A stretch of 64,000 nt of DNA, taken from assembly GCA_016200485.1 (NCBI GenBank), contig JACQEP010000004.1, positions 248,001-312,000 on the forward strand. The letters run 5' to 3'. Position numbers and translations under genes: made by a program. Position 1 is the stretch's first letter, and the number at the start of each line of letters is the position of its first letter. The stretch comes from Gammaproteobacteria bacterium. Lineage in GTDB: Bacteria; Pseudomonadota; Gammaproteobacteria; Tenderiales; Tenderiaceae. Below are positions 1-9,470 of the stretch, one piece after another. Under the pieces are notes generated by a model, which saw only the letters and a list, made by a program, of their open reading frames with translations, was not told where the DNA came from and made no database searches.

Positions 1-719
1 TTTTTGTCGCCACGATCCAGAATCAACTCCTGGGATGGGTAGACCTCCTGGCCATCCCCTACACGGGCGTAGGCGATTATTTCCAGCAACGCAAATGCCT
101 TTCCTGCGAGACCATTTTTGATTACTTCCACCAAGGCATCGAAGTTGGCTTTTGCCGCTGCCGGCACATCGAAACTGCGCAGTGAAAAATTCAGTGCGTC
201 AAATTCCCAGCTTTGAATCTGTTTGCCATCCTGAAGATGATTAACCTGCACAACCACCTGCTCAGCCCCCAACCGGTTGCGCCACAAAAAGCGGCCATTG
301 GCTATGTTGTGTGCATAACGACGCGCCAATTCGGCAAAACCATTGTTTTCGACATACTGCTGAACAGTGGTCTGTAACTGTTTTTGATACTCCATACTAT
401 TGCAAGCGGATGGCGTACCTGCACCACCGAGCACCTTGAGTGTGAAACGGGCGCGCAAGGTGTCTGCATCATTGGGCAATGTCGCCACATCAACTGTTTG
501 CAGATTGGGGGATTGAATAGAGGCATCCAGCTTTGCAGGATCTTGGTCTTTGGTGGCAAGGCGATTTGATATGGTGCCACGCACCGATTTTGCGCGCACC
601 TCAACAACCTGCCATTGATGACCATTCTCCCTGCCATCCCAACGGCCTGCACTAAAGAGCGCATCGGAAGGGTCTAGTTTGCGTTCGAATGCCAATACGG
701 AAGCTGTTTTGTCTACCAT
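1..719 (-). CDS. csy3: Csy3 (Cas7f), type I-F Cascade backbone, truncated by window edge
   Basis: This is the first 239 codons of the type I-F Cas7 protein, which polymerises along the crRNA as the backbone of the Csy surveillance complex. The N-terminus reads MVDKTASVLAFERKLDPSDA and continues with SVRGTISNRL, both hallmark Csy3 sequence. The reading frame stays open to base 1, where IAYARVGDGQEVYPSQEL is still family-like, so roughly 100 codons lie outside. The start is set by an AAGGAGA ribosome site 6 bases upstream of the ATG. It lies 12 bp after csy2 in the same operon. csy4 and the CRISPR array would be expected further left. Confidence 0.95.
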   Translation of the reverse strand, partial: MVDKTASVLAFERKLDPSDALFSAGRWDGRENGHQWQVVEVRAKSVRGTISNRLATKDQDPAKLDASIQSPNLQTVDVATLPNDADTLRARFTLKVLGGAGTPSACNSMEYQKQLQTTVQQYVENNGFAELARRYAHNIANGRFLWRNRLGAEQVVVQVNHLQDGKQIQSWEFDALNFSLRSFDVPAAAKANFDALVEVIKNGLAGKAFALLEIIAYARVGDGQEVYPSQELILDRGDK

Positions 720-731
720 GATGTCTTCTCC

Positions 732-1703
732 TTAAACGATATTGTTAATGGTGTCTGGTTGATTTGAATAGTGATTCACACAGCAATAGAGACCGCGCTC
801 TATGTCTGAGTGGTGATGCCATAGAAGTTGTTGCAATGAAGTTAAACGGTGCGGACTCACCCACTCGCCCAATGAATAGAGGCTCTCAACGAAACGGAAT
901 GGCGTGCCATCATCGCGGGCGTTGAGCACCTCGCCCGGCTGATAGAGCGCTGAGATGGCCGCGTAACCAACCGGAATAGGCACCAGCCAGCCGGGATGCC
1001 TGCGGATACCCCACTGTTTCTCCTCCGGTTTATCAGGGTTGGGCTGATCTGGTTCTATATTCAGCCGCGCAAGATCGAGCAGGGCATCCAGGGCGTTAGC
1101 ATTGGCATTCGTTGCCCGCATTTCGCCAAGATGGTCCGCCAGACGATCCTCGCGCTGTACCAGCGCAAACCCAGGCAGCAGCCGCCGTTTTAATTTGCGG
1201 AAGATGGCGTCACGCTCAACCTCACTTTGCGGCAGCATAAGGAGCTGTGGCTCATAACGCTTGCCTTGCCGTTGCGGCAACAGGCTTCCTCCAGCCAAAC
1301 GCATGGTGTGCGCAACTTGCATCAAGCGTTGCGCAACAAACTCAATCTCATCGCTATCAATGCGGCCTTGAATGGCAATAAGCAGACTTATCTCCATGTG
1401 AGCACGCCCCTCTTCCACGATGGCGGCGGTGGAACCATCTTTCGTCAGCGGGTTGCGAGTCAGATTAAACACCTGGGTATATTTGCCAGCGGGACGGCTT
1501 ACCTGTGGCTCAAAACGGTGGCAGACAATCCCCACCCCTTCAAACCTCAGCGCCAGTTCATCCGCAACCTTGCGTTGCATGGCGTGTATAAAACCGGCAA
1601 AGGCAGTGGGCGATGGAAAGCCCCAGGTCAGCGGGCCAGAGACGGCATTGGCATTTTGCACCTGCAAACAGGGCAGGAGAATAACGGCATCGGGATTATT
1701 CAT
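732..1703 (-). CDS. csy2: Csy2 (Cas5f), type I-F Cascade subunit
   Basis: A 323-aa protein of the type I-F Cas5 family, which caps the 5' handle of the crRNA together with Csy1. Family signs are the N-terminal segment ILLPCLQVQNANAVSGPLTW, the GFPSPTAFAGFIHAM stretch just after it, and SLLIAIQG near residue 110. Length is normal for Csy2. The start overlaps the end of csy1 by 8 bp, so the two are probably translationally coupled. Transcription is leftward from cas1. No defect is visible. Confidence 0.95.
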   Translation of the reverse strand: MNNPDAVILLPCLQVQNANAVSGPLTWGFPSPTAFAGFIHAMQRKVADELALRFEGVGIVCHRFEPQVSRPAGKYTQVFNLTRNPLTKDGSTAAIVEEGRAHMEISLLIAIQGRIDSDEIEFVAQRLMQVAHTMRLAGGSLLPQRQGKRYEPQLLMLPQSEVERDAIFRKLKRRLLPGFALVQREDRLADHLGEMRATNANANALDALLDLARLNIEPDQPNPDKPEEKQWGIRRHPGWLVPIPVGYAAISALYQPGEVLNARDDGTPFRFVESLYSLGEWVSPHRLTSLQQLLWHHHSDIERGLYCCVNHYSNQPDTINNIV

Positions 1704-3009
1704 AACTCTCCACCTCCAGATGCAACATACGTAACGCTTTATCTAAATCCGATTGCCATTGACCCGCAGCTGCATCACCAAAAGGCAATGGATTCTTGGG
1801 ATCACTCAGCCCGGCATTCAACCAATTGGCAAAGCGTTTACACACTGCCTCTTTCCAATCGCCCCAGACATACGTTTTCCGGAACTCCTCATCCTCATGC
1901 GTTCGATATGGATTAAGCCAACACCGCTCGTTGATGTTGAGCTTGCACTCCTTTTGCAGCGTCCAGCTCTCTTCGATGTCGCGCAGCTCCGCCGCGAATG
2001 ACAACAGCTCATCGACGATATAGCCCACCAGTTCAATGCGCTTATTGCGAACGTGCATGTTGTTAACATCCTGCACGCGATAGAGAAACTCGCGCAGAAT
2101 GCGCATCAACTCTTTCACACGGGGACGGCGGCCAAACCAGCCATCGAATACGCTCTCTACGCGCAAGGGCGGTTTAACCTGATCGGACTGCCAGCTCGGT
2201 GGAACCGAACGGAGCAGATAGTTTTCGCCATAGCGCTCACTATTCAACTGGCTGATATTTTGGGGCTTGGTTCCCCCGAACTGCTGGATAACCATGTTGG
2301 GATATTCACGATAACCGTGAGCGTGCTCTTGATCGTTGCGCCGGGCATCACGCGCCGCCTTGGCCGCTTCTGAAAAACGGTCTTCACGAACAGTGCTCCA
2401 GACATGATGCACTAGCGAAGTGGGAAACAACGGTGCTAACAGATGGTATTGCCCATCGCCTACCGGCCAATAGAGTTGCTTGGCCAATTTATGCGACGTG
2501 GGCGTTCCTGAGCTTTCGGCAAGCTTGGCGAAGCTCTCCATCCATGTTGAAGCAAGCTCGCTATTGGCAGACAAAGCGGCCTGCATCGCCGGATCGTTTT
2601 CGGCAGCCCTGGCGAGCAGGTTTTTTTCATCCACCTCCAGCCGCAGAAATTTATACACATCCAGCGCGGCTGCATTACCCACCACATCGGGCGGGCACTG
2701 CTCAGGCGCGGTATGGGTGCCGACAAGCAACTCTCCCGACTGCGGATTACCCAAGACACTCAGATTGGTGCCTTTGGCATCTGAGTGGATATATTTGATC
2801 GCATGAGTTACCTGCTGAATCTGCCCAACGCGGCGGGCAGCATCGGCAATCCAGGTCTCCGGCACATGTGCCTCGACCAACTCCTGGCGCTTCTCCTCCT
2901 CATCCTCTTTGAGCTTCTCCAGTTTGGGCTGGAGGCGTTCTTGAAGAAAGCCTGCTATTACCGCCCTTATCTGGACAATGCTCTCGTTATGTTGATCATC
3001 TGTTTCCAT
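1696..3009 (-). CDS. csy1: Csy1 (Cas8f), type I-F Cascade large subunit
   Basis: A 437-aa homologue of Csy1, the subunit that with Csy2 forms the PAM-reading tail of the I-F surveillance complex. Recognisable parts are the N-terminal AVIAGFLQERLQPKLEKLK, the AIKYIHSDAKGTNL segment near residue 95, and the C-terminal tail with conserved Trp-rich stretches. The size is typical. It lies 76 bp downstream of cas3 on the same strand and overlaps csy2. I see no frameshift. Confidence 0.94.
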   Translation of the reverse strand: METDDQHNESIVQIRAVIAGFLQERLQPKLEKLKEDEEEKRQELVEAHVPETWIADAARRVGQIQQVTHAIKYIHSDAKGTNLSVLGNPQSGELLVGTHTAPEQCPPDVVGNAAALDVYKFLRLEVDEKNLLARAAENDPAMQAALSANSELASTWMESFAKLAESSGTPTSHKLAKQLYWPVGDGQYHLLAPLFPTSLVHHVWSTVREDRFSEAAKAARDARRNDQEHAHGYREYPNMVIQQFGGTKPQNISQLNSERYGENYLLRSVPPSWQSDQVKPPLRVESVFDGWFGRRPRVKELMRILREFLYRVQDVNNMHVRNKRIELVGYIVDELLSFAAELRDIEESWTLQKECKLNINERCWLNPYRTHEDEEFRKTYVWGDWKEAVCKRFANWLNAGLSDPKNPLPFGDAAAGQWQSDLDKALRMLHLEVESYE

Positions 3010-3085
3010 TCATACCCTCCAATTGACGCACTGATTTCAATACTTCGTTATGTTGTTAAATCAAAACTTCCATCCTGAAACTCAT

Positions 3086-6000
3086 TCAATATTTGCTAAA
3101 CCCCAACGCCTGATCGTAACTCCACCCCTTTCCGTTCTTATCCTCTGGCAGATCAATGTAGCCATAGCGCCGGGCACACGCTGCTTCGTCCTGGTTGAGA
3201 AACTCTGCCAGCTCACTCACTGCCGCCAAATAATCAGGCGCCCCCCAAAAGCTGATGCGAGGGCCTTGAATTAGCTCTATGCGGTGCAAAAGATTGTTAA
3301 CGTGATTAACAACGCCATTGGGCAGGTACTGACAAAATTCAATCTGCCCATCATCATCAAGCAACAGGGCGTAGCGCTGGTTGTCGTCCGGGTCATAACG
3401 AAACGGTTGTCTGTTTTGCAGGTATGCGCTGAGGTTGGCGCGGGTCTGCCACCACCAGAGGGCGGGCAAGCGAATCTGTTGATCCCCCTCCTTTGCCCCG
3501 AGCATCAGGTCGTGCAGGCAGGCGTGTTCCAGGTCCACGAGATTCTGTTTTGGGTTTGACGGTTCGCGCTCACGAATGCGGCTACTGGCATCAATGACAG
3601 CTAACTGATCCTGCGTCAGCAGGCCACTGGTACGATGGCTCTCCAATCTGAAGTGGTTGCTTTCAAATCCGGGGCGGCAGAATGCTGGCTCCCCTGGCTT
3701 TTCCAAATGGAGGACATTGGTATCGAGCAAATAGATATTGGGACTTTCCACCATGCCTTGGCGATGGCGTCGCACCCGTCCAGCCAGCTGGATGATGGAG
3801 CGCATGGAGGAGGGTTCGACGATGGCCCAGTCGTAGTCGTGATCGCGGCCCACTTCGGCGACTTGAGTCGCCAGGATGACAAAGAGGTGATTCTGCTCCT
3901 GCAACTGATCCAGTATCTGGCGCAGTTCGGCATCGGCAAAGATGTCGTGGTCTTCGTTGCGGTTAAGCAGTTTATCCAGCCTCTTCTCAATGGCGGAGCG
4001 CACCAGCAGTGGATGCTGCGCGTGGTAGACACAGAGATGAACATGGCAATCGCTCTGCCCGCCCAGTGTGTAGAGCGCCTGGGCCACCTGTACCAGCGGG
4101 TTGATATTGGCCATGCGAATCAGGCCGAAACTTACGCGCTTGCCGGTGATGGGGTCAGGGGTGTGGTGAGCGGCGTGCAAGGCGTGGAGCTGTTGATGTA
4201 GTTCGGCAGCCAAGGCTTGGCAGATCGCTGGCCGCGTCTGCCCCAGGGCTATCTCCAGCGGTTTGATCACTGCCTTGCGGCGTTGCTCCTGTTGCGCGGC
4301 TTTGGCCAGTTGGGTCTGGCGCTTATCTACGAACTGCAAATGGGCCTGAAGATAATTGTCCCCTGCGTCACAAAGAGTGCTTTGGGGCGTATTTAATTCA
4401 TCAAACCAGGCGCAGCAGATGTTGACTGCCAATCCGTGCAGACCGCGATTCTTTTGATAGACACTGCGCCCGGCCAAATAGGCTTGGAACAATCCCTGTA
4501 CCAGCGCAGGTGGCAACGTGGCGGATGAGAGCAGAACCCGGCTGCCTAACATGCCCGCCCAATGCACCAAGCGGGTGAGCGCTGGCAGATCTTCCAGGGC
4601 GAAGTCATCTGGCTCATCCAACACCAGGTCTGAACTCATCAATCGCAACATGGGCGCAATCTGGTGGCCGCCACGGGTGCTTTCGGTGGCTGGCATCAGG
4701 TGGTCGATGGTGCAGGCGAGAATCGGTGCGTTCAGCAGCTTTTGCGCATCGTGGTTGCTGCTTAGCCATTTGTTGAGCGGGCCATCCTCCAGGCTGCCTT
4801 CAAAATGGACGTGGTTACTCTCCGGGATGAGTCCTTCGCTGGATTCTGCTCCACGCTGGGCGAGCGAGCTCTCCTGTCGATCAAGCTCTTTCTGTTTTTC
4901 AAACAACTCGCGGACAGGGCCGCCACCGACGAGCACGGCCATGTCCTCATCTCCCAAGCCCAAACGTGTGCGATAGGCATCACCGGTTTGCAGCGTGAGT
5001 GTTCGCAACCCCAGCGCAATATTGAAACGCACCCCCTGTTGAGGATCGGCCAGGCCATACATGATGCGGCCATTGGCGAGTGTTTTACCGCACCCCGTTG
5101 AGGCCATGTTGATGCCGAAAAAGCCCTGTTCACTGCTCTTGGTCTGAAGGCTGGATGCCAGATCGAAGGCTTTGTCCTGCCAGCGGAACCGGGGAATTTT
5201 TCTGCGCTGGCAAAAGCCCTTGTGGCGAGCAATGCGTGGTAACTGATGACCCATACGCGGCAACGCCTGCATGATTCGGCTGGCGTTGATCTCTACTCCA
5301 ATCAGGTGTTCATCGAGACGTTGATTGGGGGTGTTGCTGCCATCGCGCAGGGTATTGGCGATCAACGGAAAATCGGCATCGCCATAACGGCTGTGGCTCT
5401 CTTGCGCTGAGTAGTAGTGGTCAGCCAGCATCAGCGCCATGCGCGAAAGGTGCACGACATAAGGGTTTTCAAACCAGTCGGTGGTAAGCAGCTGCGGGCG
5501 TTGCAATATGGCTTTGGCAAGTTTACTGGCGTGTTCACACCAGTGTTTACTGGCGAAGGGCAACCCTTTTCTGAACGACCAACACGCGGCTCGCTCTTGT
5601 TCGCTTACCTCTCTTGCACCACACCAATTTGCAGCGATACTCCTTGGCAATTCGCCCAGCTGTTCTAACGAAGGATGATCATCCCCTATCGGTGCTGGCA
5701 CACGATGATGGCTGACGATCAACCAACCTATGAGACTTGCCAATGGCGCTTTGTTGTCGAAGGTTCTGAACGGGCCTCGTTGTGATTTACCAAGGCCATC
5801 ACTCTTTATTTCATTTAACCAGACCGGCATTTTCTCCGGCGTCAATTCCACCAAGCGTTGCAGCCACGTTTCATCACTGCTGCCGCTCACAAAGGCTTCA
5901 AACAGTCGTAGCGATACCCATTCGTGGCGATAGGCATCTGCTAAAGGAGTTTTGCTTTTGAGCTTTTTTTGAAAGGCATCATTAGCCTTGCCCAGATCGT

Positions 6001-6367
6001 GTAATAGCCCTGCCAATGAGGCGATCAGACGAATGTCCTCACCACTGTGCCAATCGTTTTCATCCTGGCTGCGCAACACATTGCGTTGCGTGGTATTGGT
6101 CGGCGTGGCCCCTTGGGCATTGAATTGCGTGGCGTCACCCACGATCCACAACAATTCGCTGTGGTCTTTACCTCTGATCCAATGGCACGCGACAGCGGTA
6201 TTTTTACGCGCGGTTTTGCGCAGCATTTTATGCAGGGTTTGCAGCCCATCCCTGGTGATATGGGTTTGCCAGGTGCGATCACCCCGGCGTTCCGCGAACT
6301 GATCGAGAATACGGCGCGTCTCACTCAGCGCCCGTTTGCTGCATTGAGAGACAAGCAATACATTCAT
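3086..6367 (-). CDS. cas3: Cas2/3 fusion helicase-nuclease, type I-F
   Basis: A 1093-aa Cas2-Cas3 fusion, the layout diagnostic of type I-F. It serves as adaptation partner of Cas1 and as the nuclease-helicase that degrades targets marked by the Csy complex. Residues 1 to about 95 are the Cas2-like domain. An HD nuclease motif LLHDLGKAND has HD at 123-124. A Walker A ASTGCGKT lies near residue 420, then a DEPD box (LVLDEPDDF), motif III LLSSATLP, and motif VI QLAGRVRRHRQG near residue 900. All catalytic motifs look intact. The ATG overlaps the cas1 stop as ATGA, which implies coupled translation. Confidence 0.97.
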   Translation of the reverse strand: MNVLLVSQCSKRALSETRRILDQFAERRGDRTWQTHITRDGLQTLHKMLRKTARKNTAVACHWIRGKDHSELLWIVGDATQFNAQGATPTNTTQRNVLRSQDENDWHSGEDIRLIASLAGLLHDLGKANDAFQKKLKSKTPLADAYRHEWVSLRLFEAFVSGSSDETWLQRLVELTPEKMPVWLNEIKSDGLGKSQRGPFRTFDNKAPLASLIGWLIVSHHRVPAPIGDDHPSLEQLGELPRSIAANWCGAREVSEQERAACWSFRKGLPFASKHWCEHASKLAKAILQRPQLLTTDWFENPYVVHLSRMALMLADHYYSAQESHSRYGDADFPLIANTLRDGSNTPNQRLDEHLIGVEINASRIMQALPRMGHQLPRIARHKGFCQRRKIPRFRWQDKAFDLASSLQTKSSEQGFFGINMASTGCGKTLANGRIMYGLADPQQGVRFNIALGLRTLTLQTGDAYRTRLGLGDEDMAVLVGGGPVRELFEKQKELDRQESSLAQRGAESSEGLIPESNHVHFEGSLEDGPLNKWLSSNHDAQKLLNAPILACTIDHLMPATESTRGGHQIAPMLRLMSSDLVLDEPDDFALEDLPALTRLVHWAGMLGSRVLLSSATLPPALVQGLFQAYLAGRSVYQKNRGLHGLAVNICCAWFDELNTPQSTLCDAGDNYLQAHLQFVDKRQTQLAKAAQQEQRRKAVIKPLEIALGQTRPAICQALAAELHQQLHALHAAHHTPDPITGKRVSFGLIRMANINPLVQVAQALYTLGGQSDCHVHLCVYHAQHPLLVRSAIEKRLDKLLNRNEDHDIFADAELRQILDQLQEQNHLFVILATQVAEVGRDHDYDWAIVEPSSMRSIIQLAGRVRRHRQGMVESPNIYLLDTNVLHLEKPGEPAFCRPGFESNHFRLESHRTSGLLTQDQLAVIDASSRIREREPSNPKQNLVDLEHACLHDLMLGAKEGDQQIRLPALWWWQTRANLSAYLQNRQPFRYDPDDNQRYALLLDDDGQIEFCQYLPNGVVNHVNNLLHRIELIQGPRISFWGAPDYLAAVSELAEFLNQDEAACARRYGYIDLPEDKNGKGWSYDQALGFSKY

Positions 6368-7344
6368 TGAGCTTTGCTCCCCAACTCCGTTGCAATGGCC
6401 TTCAGGGTATCAATCATAAAATCGAGTGACTCATTGCGGGTCAGCCCTTCGATGCAGGCTTGGCGGAACTCCTGTTCGTCATGTCCGGCCATGGCGGAAA
6501 TAAATGCCTGCGGCAGGATAGTGGCGTCTTTCACCAGATCGGCAACATCAAACACCAAACCACCTCGCCGTGTTTTGCCATGCAGCACCGCCAAACCATG
6601 AGGCAGTCCCAATACCCATGTGGCTGTGGCGCCAAGTCCGTAAGCAAGGTAATTGCCGTGATCGAGAAAGCGATTAGCTGGATCAGAGCCTGTACCATTT
6701 TTGGCGCGGGTGAACTCTTCGTCATATCCCACCGTGCGCACGGCGATTTTAAAAAGCTCCTTGGTCAGACGAGCTTCAAGGGTGAGCAGATCATTGGTAC
6801 TGGGTGCCACTTCAATGGCAGCTGCGGTGCGTTCCAACAGGGGTTGAAGCAGATTGCGCAATATATCAAAACCTGCCTCACGGAGGGGACGACTATTCAG
6901 CCACTGCTGCTCCAGACGTTGCAGTCGCGCCTGCTGAAAACGTTTGGCCGCTTCAAGGCGCAGTGCATCGTCAAACCAGAAACGTACCCAGCACTGAAGA
7001 TATTCGGTGGGTCGGTATTCGCTTTGTGGTGATAACCAGGCAACCTCCACATCCACTTCGTTGGCGCTGAACAGCGGTGTGCCGCCTCCACCACAGAAAC
7101 CCACCAGCACACCAGCTTTGGCCAATTCGCGCATCGCCGCTTGGGTGATCGAGGTTCCTGTCCCCAGCAAAACACAGGTGGTGTTGGCGATGGGGATATT
7201 CCAATAGAGGGATGACTTGCCCTCATCAGTGACGTACTCCACTCGCCCACCATTCACCAGCACGCGGCAATGTTGCAGGTAATAGATGTTGGCACGCTTG
7301 GAGTGCAAAACACTTTTTAAATCGCTGGGTGATATGTCATCCAT
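6364..7344 (-). CDS. cas1: Cas1, type I-F spacer integrase
   Basis: A 326-aa Cas1 of the I-F type, the integrase that inserts new spacers with Cas2/3. I chose the start MDDISPSDLKSVLHSKRAN because I-F Cas1 proteins normally begin this way. An in-frame ATG 13 codons upstream is less likely. Family signatures are YYLQHCRVLVNGGRVEYVTD, LLGTGTSITQAAMRELAKAG and VGFCGGGGTP. Likely metal ligands sit in LEARLTKELFK and in the HGKTRRGGLVFDVAD region near the C-terminus. It is the first gene of the cas operon and overlaps cas3 by 4 bp. Confidence 0.96.
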   Translation of the reverse strand: MDDISPSDLKSVLHSKRANIYYLQHCRVLVNGGRVEYVTDEGKSSLYWNIPIANTTCVLLGTGTSITQAAMRELAKAGVLVGFCGGGGTPLFSANEVDVEVAWLSPQSEYRPTEYLQCWVRFWFDDALRLEAAKRFQQARLQRLEQQWLNSRPLREAGFDILRNLLQPLLERTAAAIEVAPSTNDLLTLEARLTKELFKIAVRTVGYDEEFTRAKNGTGSDPANRFLDHGNYLAYGLGATATWVLGLPHGLAVLHGKTRRGGLVFDVADLVKDATILPQAFISAMAGHDEQEFRQACIEGLTRNESLDFMIDTLKAIATELGSKAQ

Positions 7345-7370
7345 ATTTCCTATCTCTCTATCCCCATCCA

Positions 7371-7405
7371 GCGGATTACGCAAAAAACGCTCATCCGCCC
7401 TACAT
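7371..7405. repeat. REP-like hairpin of the TGTAGGGCGG family upstream of cas1
   Basis: Arms GCGGAT and ATCCGC flank an A-rich loop, followed by CCTACAT. Read on the minus strand it begins ATGTAGGGCGGATGAGCG. A clean member of the same family lies inside the prophage at 28668. This one sits in the leader between the Bro gene and cas1. Confidence 0.6.
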
Positions 7406-7458
7406 TTTCTATCCCGCTCACACCGTCTCCTTCACCACCGAATTCATAATCAGGCTGC

Positions 7459-8325
7459 TCAGCTCTTTCTCTTCTTTTTGGCCGCCTTGGATTTTGTCAG
7501 CTGTTTGTTTCTGGTGACCGGTAAATAATGACTGCCTGAAACCACCTTGTTACCCGTTTTGCTTTCCAGCTCTTTGCGTGCCCGTTTGGCGATGCCGCCG
7601 CCACTCTTTGCGGCGTTTTCATTTTCTTTCATGCCTGTGGCATCGGTGCTTTCGGCGATCTGACGGGTGGACAATTCGGCCAGTGCGGTGAAGATCAGCT
7701 CTGCTTCGGTCATGTGGTCGTGCAGGTTGTGATCTTTAAGTCCTTTCATTTCTTTGTGTTGTTTTACGCTTACGCCAGTCCACTCCTGATGAATGATGTT
7801 GGTGAGGATGGCAAACTCTTCACCCTGTTTTATGTCGTGGTCGGCCCAGTAGTCGGTGAGTTTGTTGCGGCTCTCCTGCCCGGTCATGCGTTGCTGTATC
7901 CATTTGTCGCTGCGGCCATGTTGTTTCCAGGTTTCGCGGGCGCGGTCGAGCGAGCGTGAGGGGTCGGCCATTTCCTGCATCCGTTCGTAACCGACCTTGG
8001 CCAGCCATAATTTGATCGGTTCTGCCTTGGGGCTGGGGACGGACTGCATCAGACGGAGCAGGGTTTCGGCGGTGGCGACATCGGTGGGGCGTTGCTTGCC
8101 GTCGGCGGCGGCCATTTTCAACTGGTTACAATTTGTAACCACTTCACTACCTTCCTTGGCCAGACGATTTTTCAATACTTTCCAATAGTTCCGGGCTACT
8201 TGGAAATCGGGCTGCTGTGTAAGCACCTGAACAATATCGACTACGGAGAACCACCAGGTTTCCGACTCGTTGTCATAGACCCGGCGGATTTGATGGCTTT
8301 CGAACAGCGCCATGTCGGTTTTCAT
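7459..8325 (-). CDS. Bro-N domain protein, phage antirepressor-like
   Basis: A 288-aa protein with an N-terminal Bro-N fold: FESHQIRRVYDNESETWWFS, then VVDIVQVLTQQPD and RNYWKVLKNRLAKEG. The C-terminal half carries the segment LWLAKVGYERMQEMADPSRS and a helical EWTGVSVKQHKEMKGLK. It ends in a lysine-rich tail, SKAAKKKRKS. Bro-N proteins bind DNA and are often phage antirepressors or DinD-like. It lies in host DNA immediately left of the prophage and 115 bp upstream of cas1 on the same strand, so readthrough into the cas operon is possible. Its actual role here is unknown. Confidence 0.75.
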   Translation of the reverse strand: MKTDMALFESHQIRRVYDNESETWWFSVVDIVQVLTQQPDFQVARNYWKVLKNRLAKEGSEVVTNCNQLKMAAADGKQRPTDVATAETLLRLMQSVPSPKAEPIKLWLAKVGYERMQEMADPSRSLDRARETWKQHGRSDKWIQQRMTGQESRNKLTDYWADHDIKQGEEFAILTNIIHQEWTGVSVKQHKEMKGLKDHNLHDHMTEAELIFTALAELSTRQIAESTDATGMKENENAAKSGGGIAKRARKELESKTGNKVVSGSHYLPVTRNKQLTKSKAAKKKRKS

Positions 8326-8470
8326 TTATCAACATCTCTCTGATATGGAGGGTGGATTGAAGGTCTGGAAAAGCCGGGCAATTACCCTCTCCTCGGCAAC
8401 TGCTCCATGCGTTGCCCTACCTCGTGCATCCCGGCAATTGCTCCTGCATTGCCCTATCTTCCGCCATCCA
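8326..8470. repeat. Host hairpin-repeat cluster at the prophage insertion site
   Basis: This non-coding stretch holds two tandem hairpin units about 38 bp apart: GGCAAC at 8395-8400 with GTTGCC at 8411-8416, and GGCAAT at 8433-8438 with ATTGCC at 8448-8453. They are linked by short GC-rich spacers. The right edge, CCGCCATCCA, is the left half of a palindrome whose other half (TGGCGG) lies at 47874 beyond the prophage. A 31-bp piece (8392-8422) recurs in reverse orientation at 38207-38237 inside the prophage with one mismatch. Confidence 0.8.
8466..8470. repeat. Left target-site duplication ATCCA
   Basis: ATCCA directly precedes the prophage TG terminus and is repeated directly after the right CA terminus at 47869-47873. 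Mu-family transposition makes a 5-bp duplication of this kind. Confidence 0.9.
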
Positions 8471-8588
8471 TGTGGGGTGGTGACAGAAATGCGATAACGG
8501 ACTCAAACAAAAAACGCGCCAGATTTCGCCTAATAACAAACAGTTACACAAAAACGGCCTAGATTAAATTTAACAGTGAAAATGCGAC
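8471..8588. other. Prophage left end with transposase-type sites
   Basis: The terminus is TGTGGGGTGGTGACAG, followed by AAATGCGA at 8487-8494. A second site, AATTTAAC-4 nt-AAAATGCGAC, lies at 8567-8588 and matches the right-end site at 47822-47843 in inverted orientation at 16-17 of 22 positions. The region between is AT-rich and has no gene. These features fit MuA binding sites, but binding itself is inferred. Confidence 0.8.
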
Positions 8589-8708
8589 AAAAAATAGCAA
8601 ATCGACCATTTTTACCAGCAATAATTAGCCAGAATACTGGTAATAAAGTGTCTTCAAATCACCATTAAGTGGCTATTGATGACACTTTAAAGCCGCCCTA
8701 AACCCTCT

Positions 8709-9470
8709 TCACCAGTTTCTAATAATCAACTCCTTTGCCAATTTGGCGCGCCCGCCACCACCGACGGTGTAGGGGATGTCTACGGTCGAGATTGTCAGCC
8801 CGGAAAACACTCGCCGCATCTCTGGGTGGTCGTTGACGCTGATGATCATCTTGCCTTTGATCGTCCTGGCGGATTCGGCCAGTGCCTCATACTGCTCTAA
8901 ACCGAAGTCCACCCCATAACCCTCGGTCTCCCAATACGGGGGATCGGCATAGAACAGGGTGTACTCCCGGTCGTATTTTGCCAAACATCTTAGCCAGGAC
9001 AGGTTCTCGATGTAACATCTGGACAGCCGGAGGTGGGCTTCGCTCAGATCTTCTTCGAGGCGCAGCAGGTTCAATCGTGGTGGGCTGCTGGGGGCGGTAC
9101 CGAAGGTTTGGCCATGTACCTTGCCGCCGAAACTCATTTTTTGCAGGTAGAAAAACCGGGACGCCCGCTGGATATCGGTCAGGGTTTCCGGGTGGGTCAT
9201 TTGCAACCACTCATACATCTGGCGGCTGACCAGGGCATGTTTAAATTGGCGGTGGAATTCCTCCAGATGATACTTAACGACCCGGTACAAGTTCACCAGC
9301 TCACCGTTGATATCGTTGACTACCTCGGTTTTGGCGGGCTCCTTCATGAAAAAGAGGGCCGCCGCGCCGCAGAATAATTCAACGTAACAGTCGTGCGCCG
9401 GGAAGATGGGTAATAGGTGTTTAGCCAGGCGACGTTTGCCGCCAATCCAGGGGATGATCGGGTGTGTCAT
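8709..9470 (-). CDS. DNA adenine methylase, D12/Dam class
   Basis: A 253-aa N6-adenine methyltransferase of the D12 class. The SAM-binding start is PWIGGKRRLAKHLLPIFP (residues 7-24), followed by YVELFCGAAALFF. The catalytic motif DPPYW is at residues 176-180. It closes the leftward phage operon and lies nearest the prophage left end. In phages such enzymes usually protect DNA from host restriction or mimic Dam marks. The target sequence cannot be read from the protein. An AAGAGG ribosome site precedes the ATG. Confidence 0.9.
   Translation of the reverse strand: MTHPIIPWIGGKRRLAKHLLPIFPAHDCYVELFCGAAALFFMKEPAKTEVVNDINGELVNLYRVVKYHLEEFHRQFKHALVSRQMYEWLQMTHPETLTDIQRASRFFYLQKMSFGGKVHGQTFGTAPSSPPRLNLLRLEEDLSEAHLRLSRCYIENLSWLRCLAKYDREYTLFYADPPYWETEGYGVDFGLEQYEALAESARTIKGKMIISVNDHPEMRRVFSGLTISTVDIPYTVGGGGRAKLAKELIIRNW

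Noticed and set aside
8385-8460. Tandem hairpins near cas1 considered as a CRISPR array
   Set aside because: Only two degenerate units without uniform spacers; they match a repeat inside the prophage and are REP-like.
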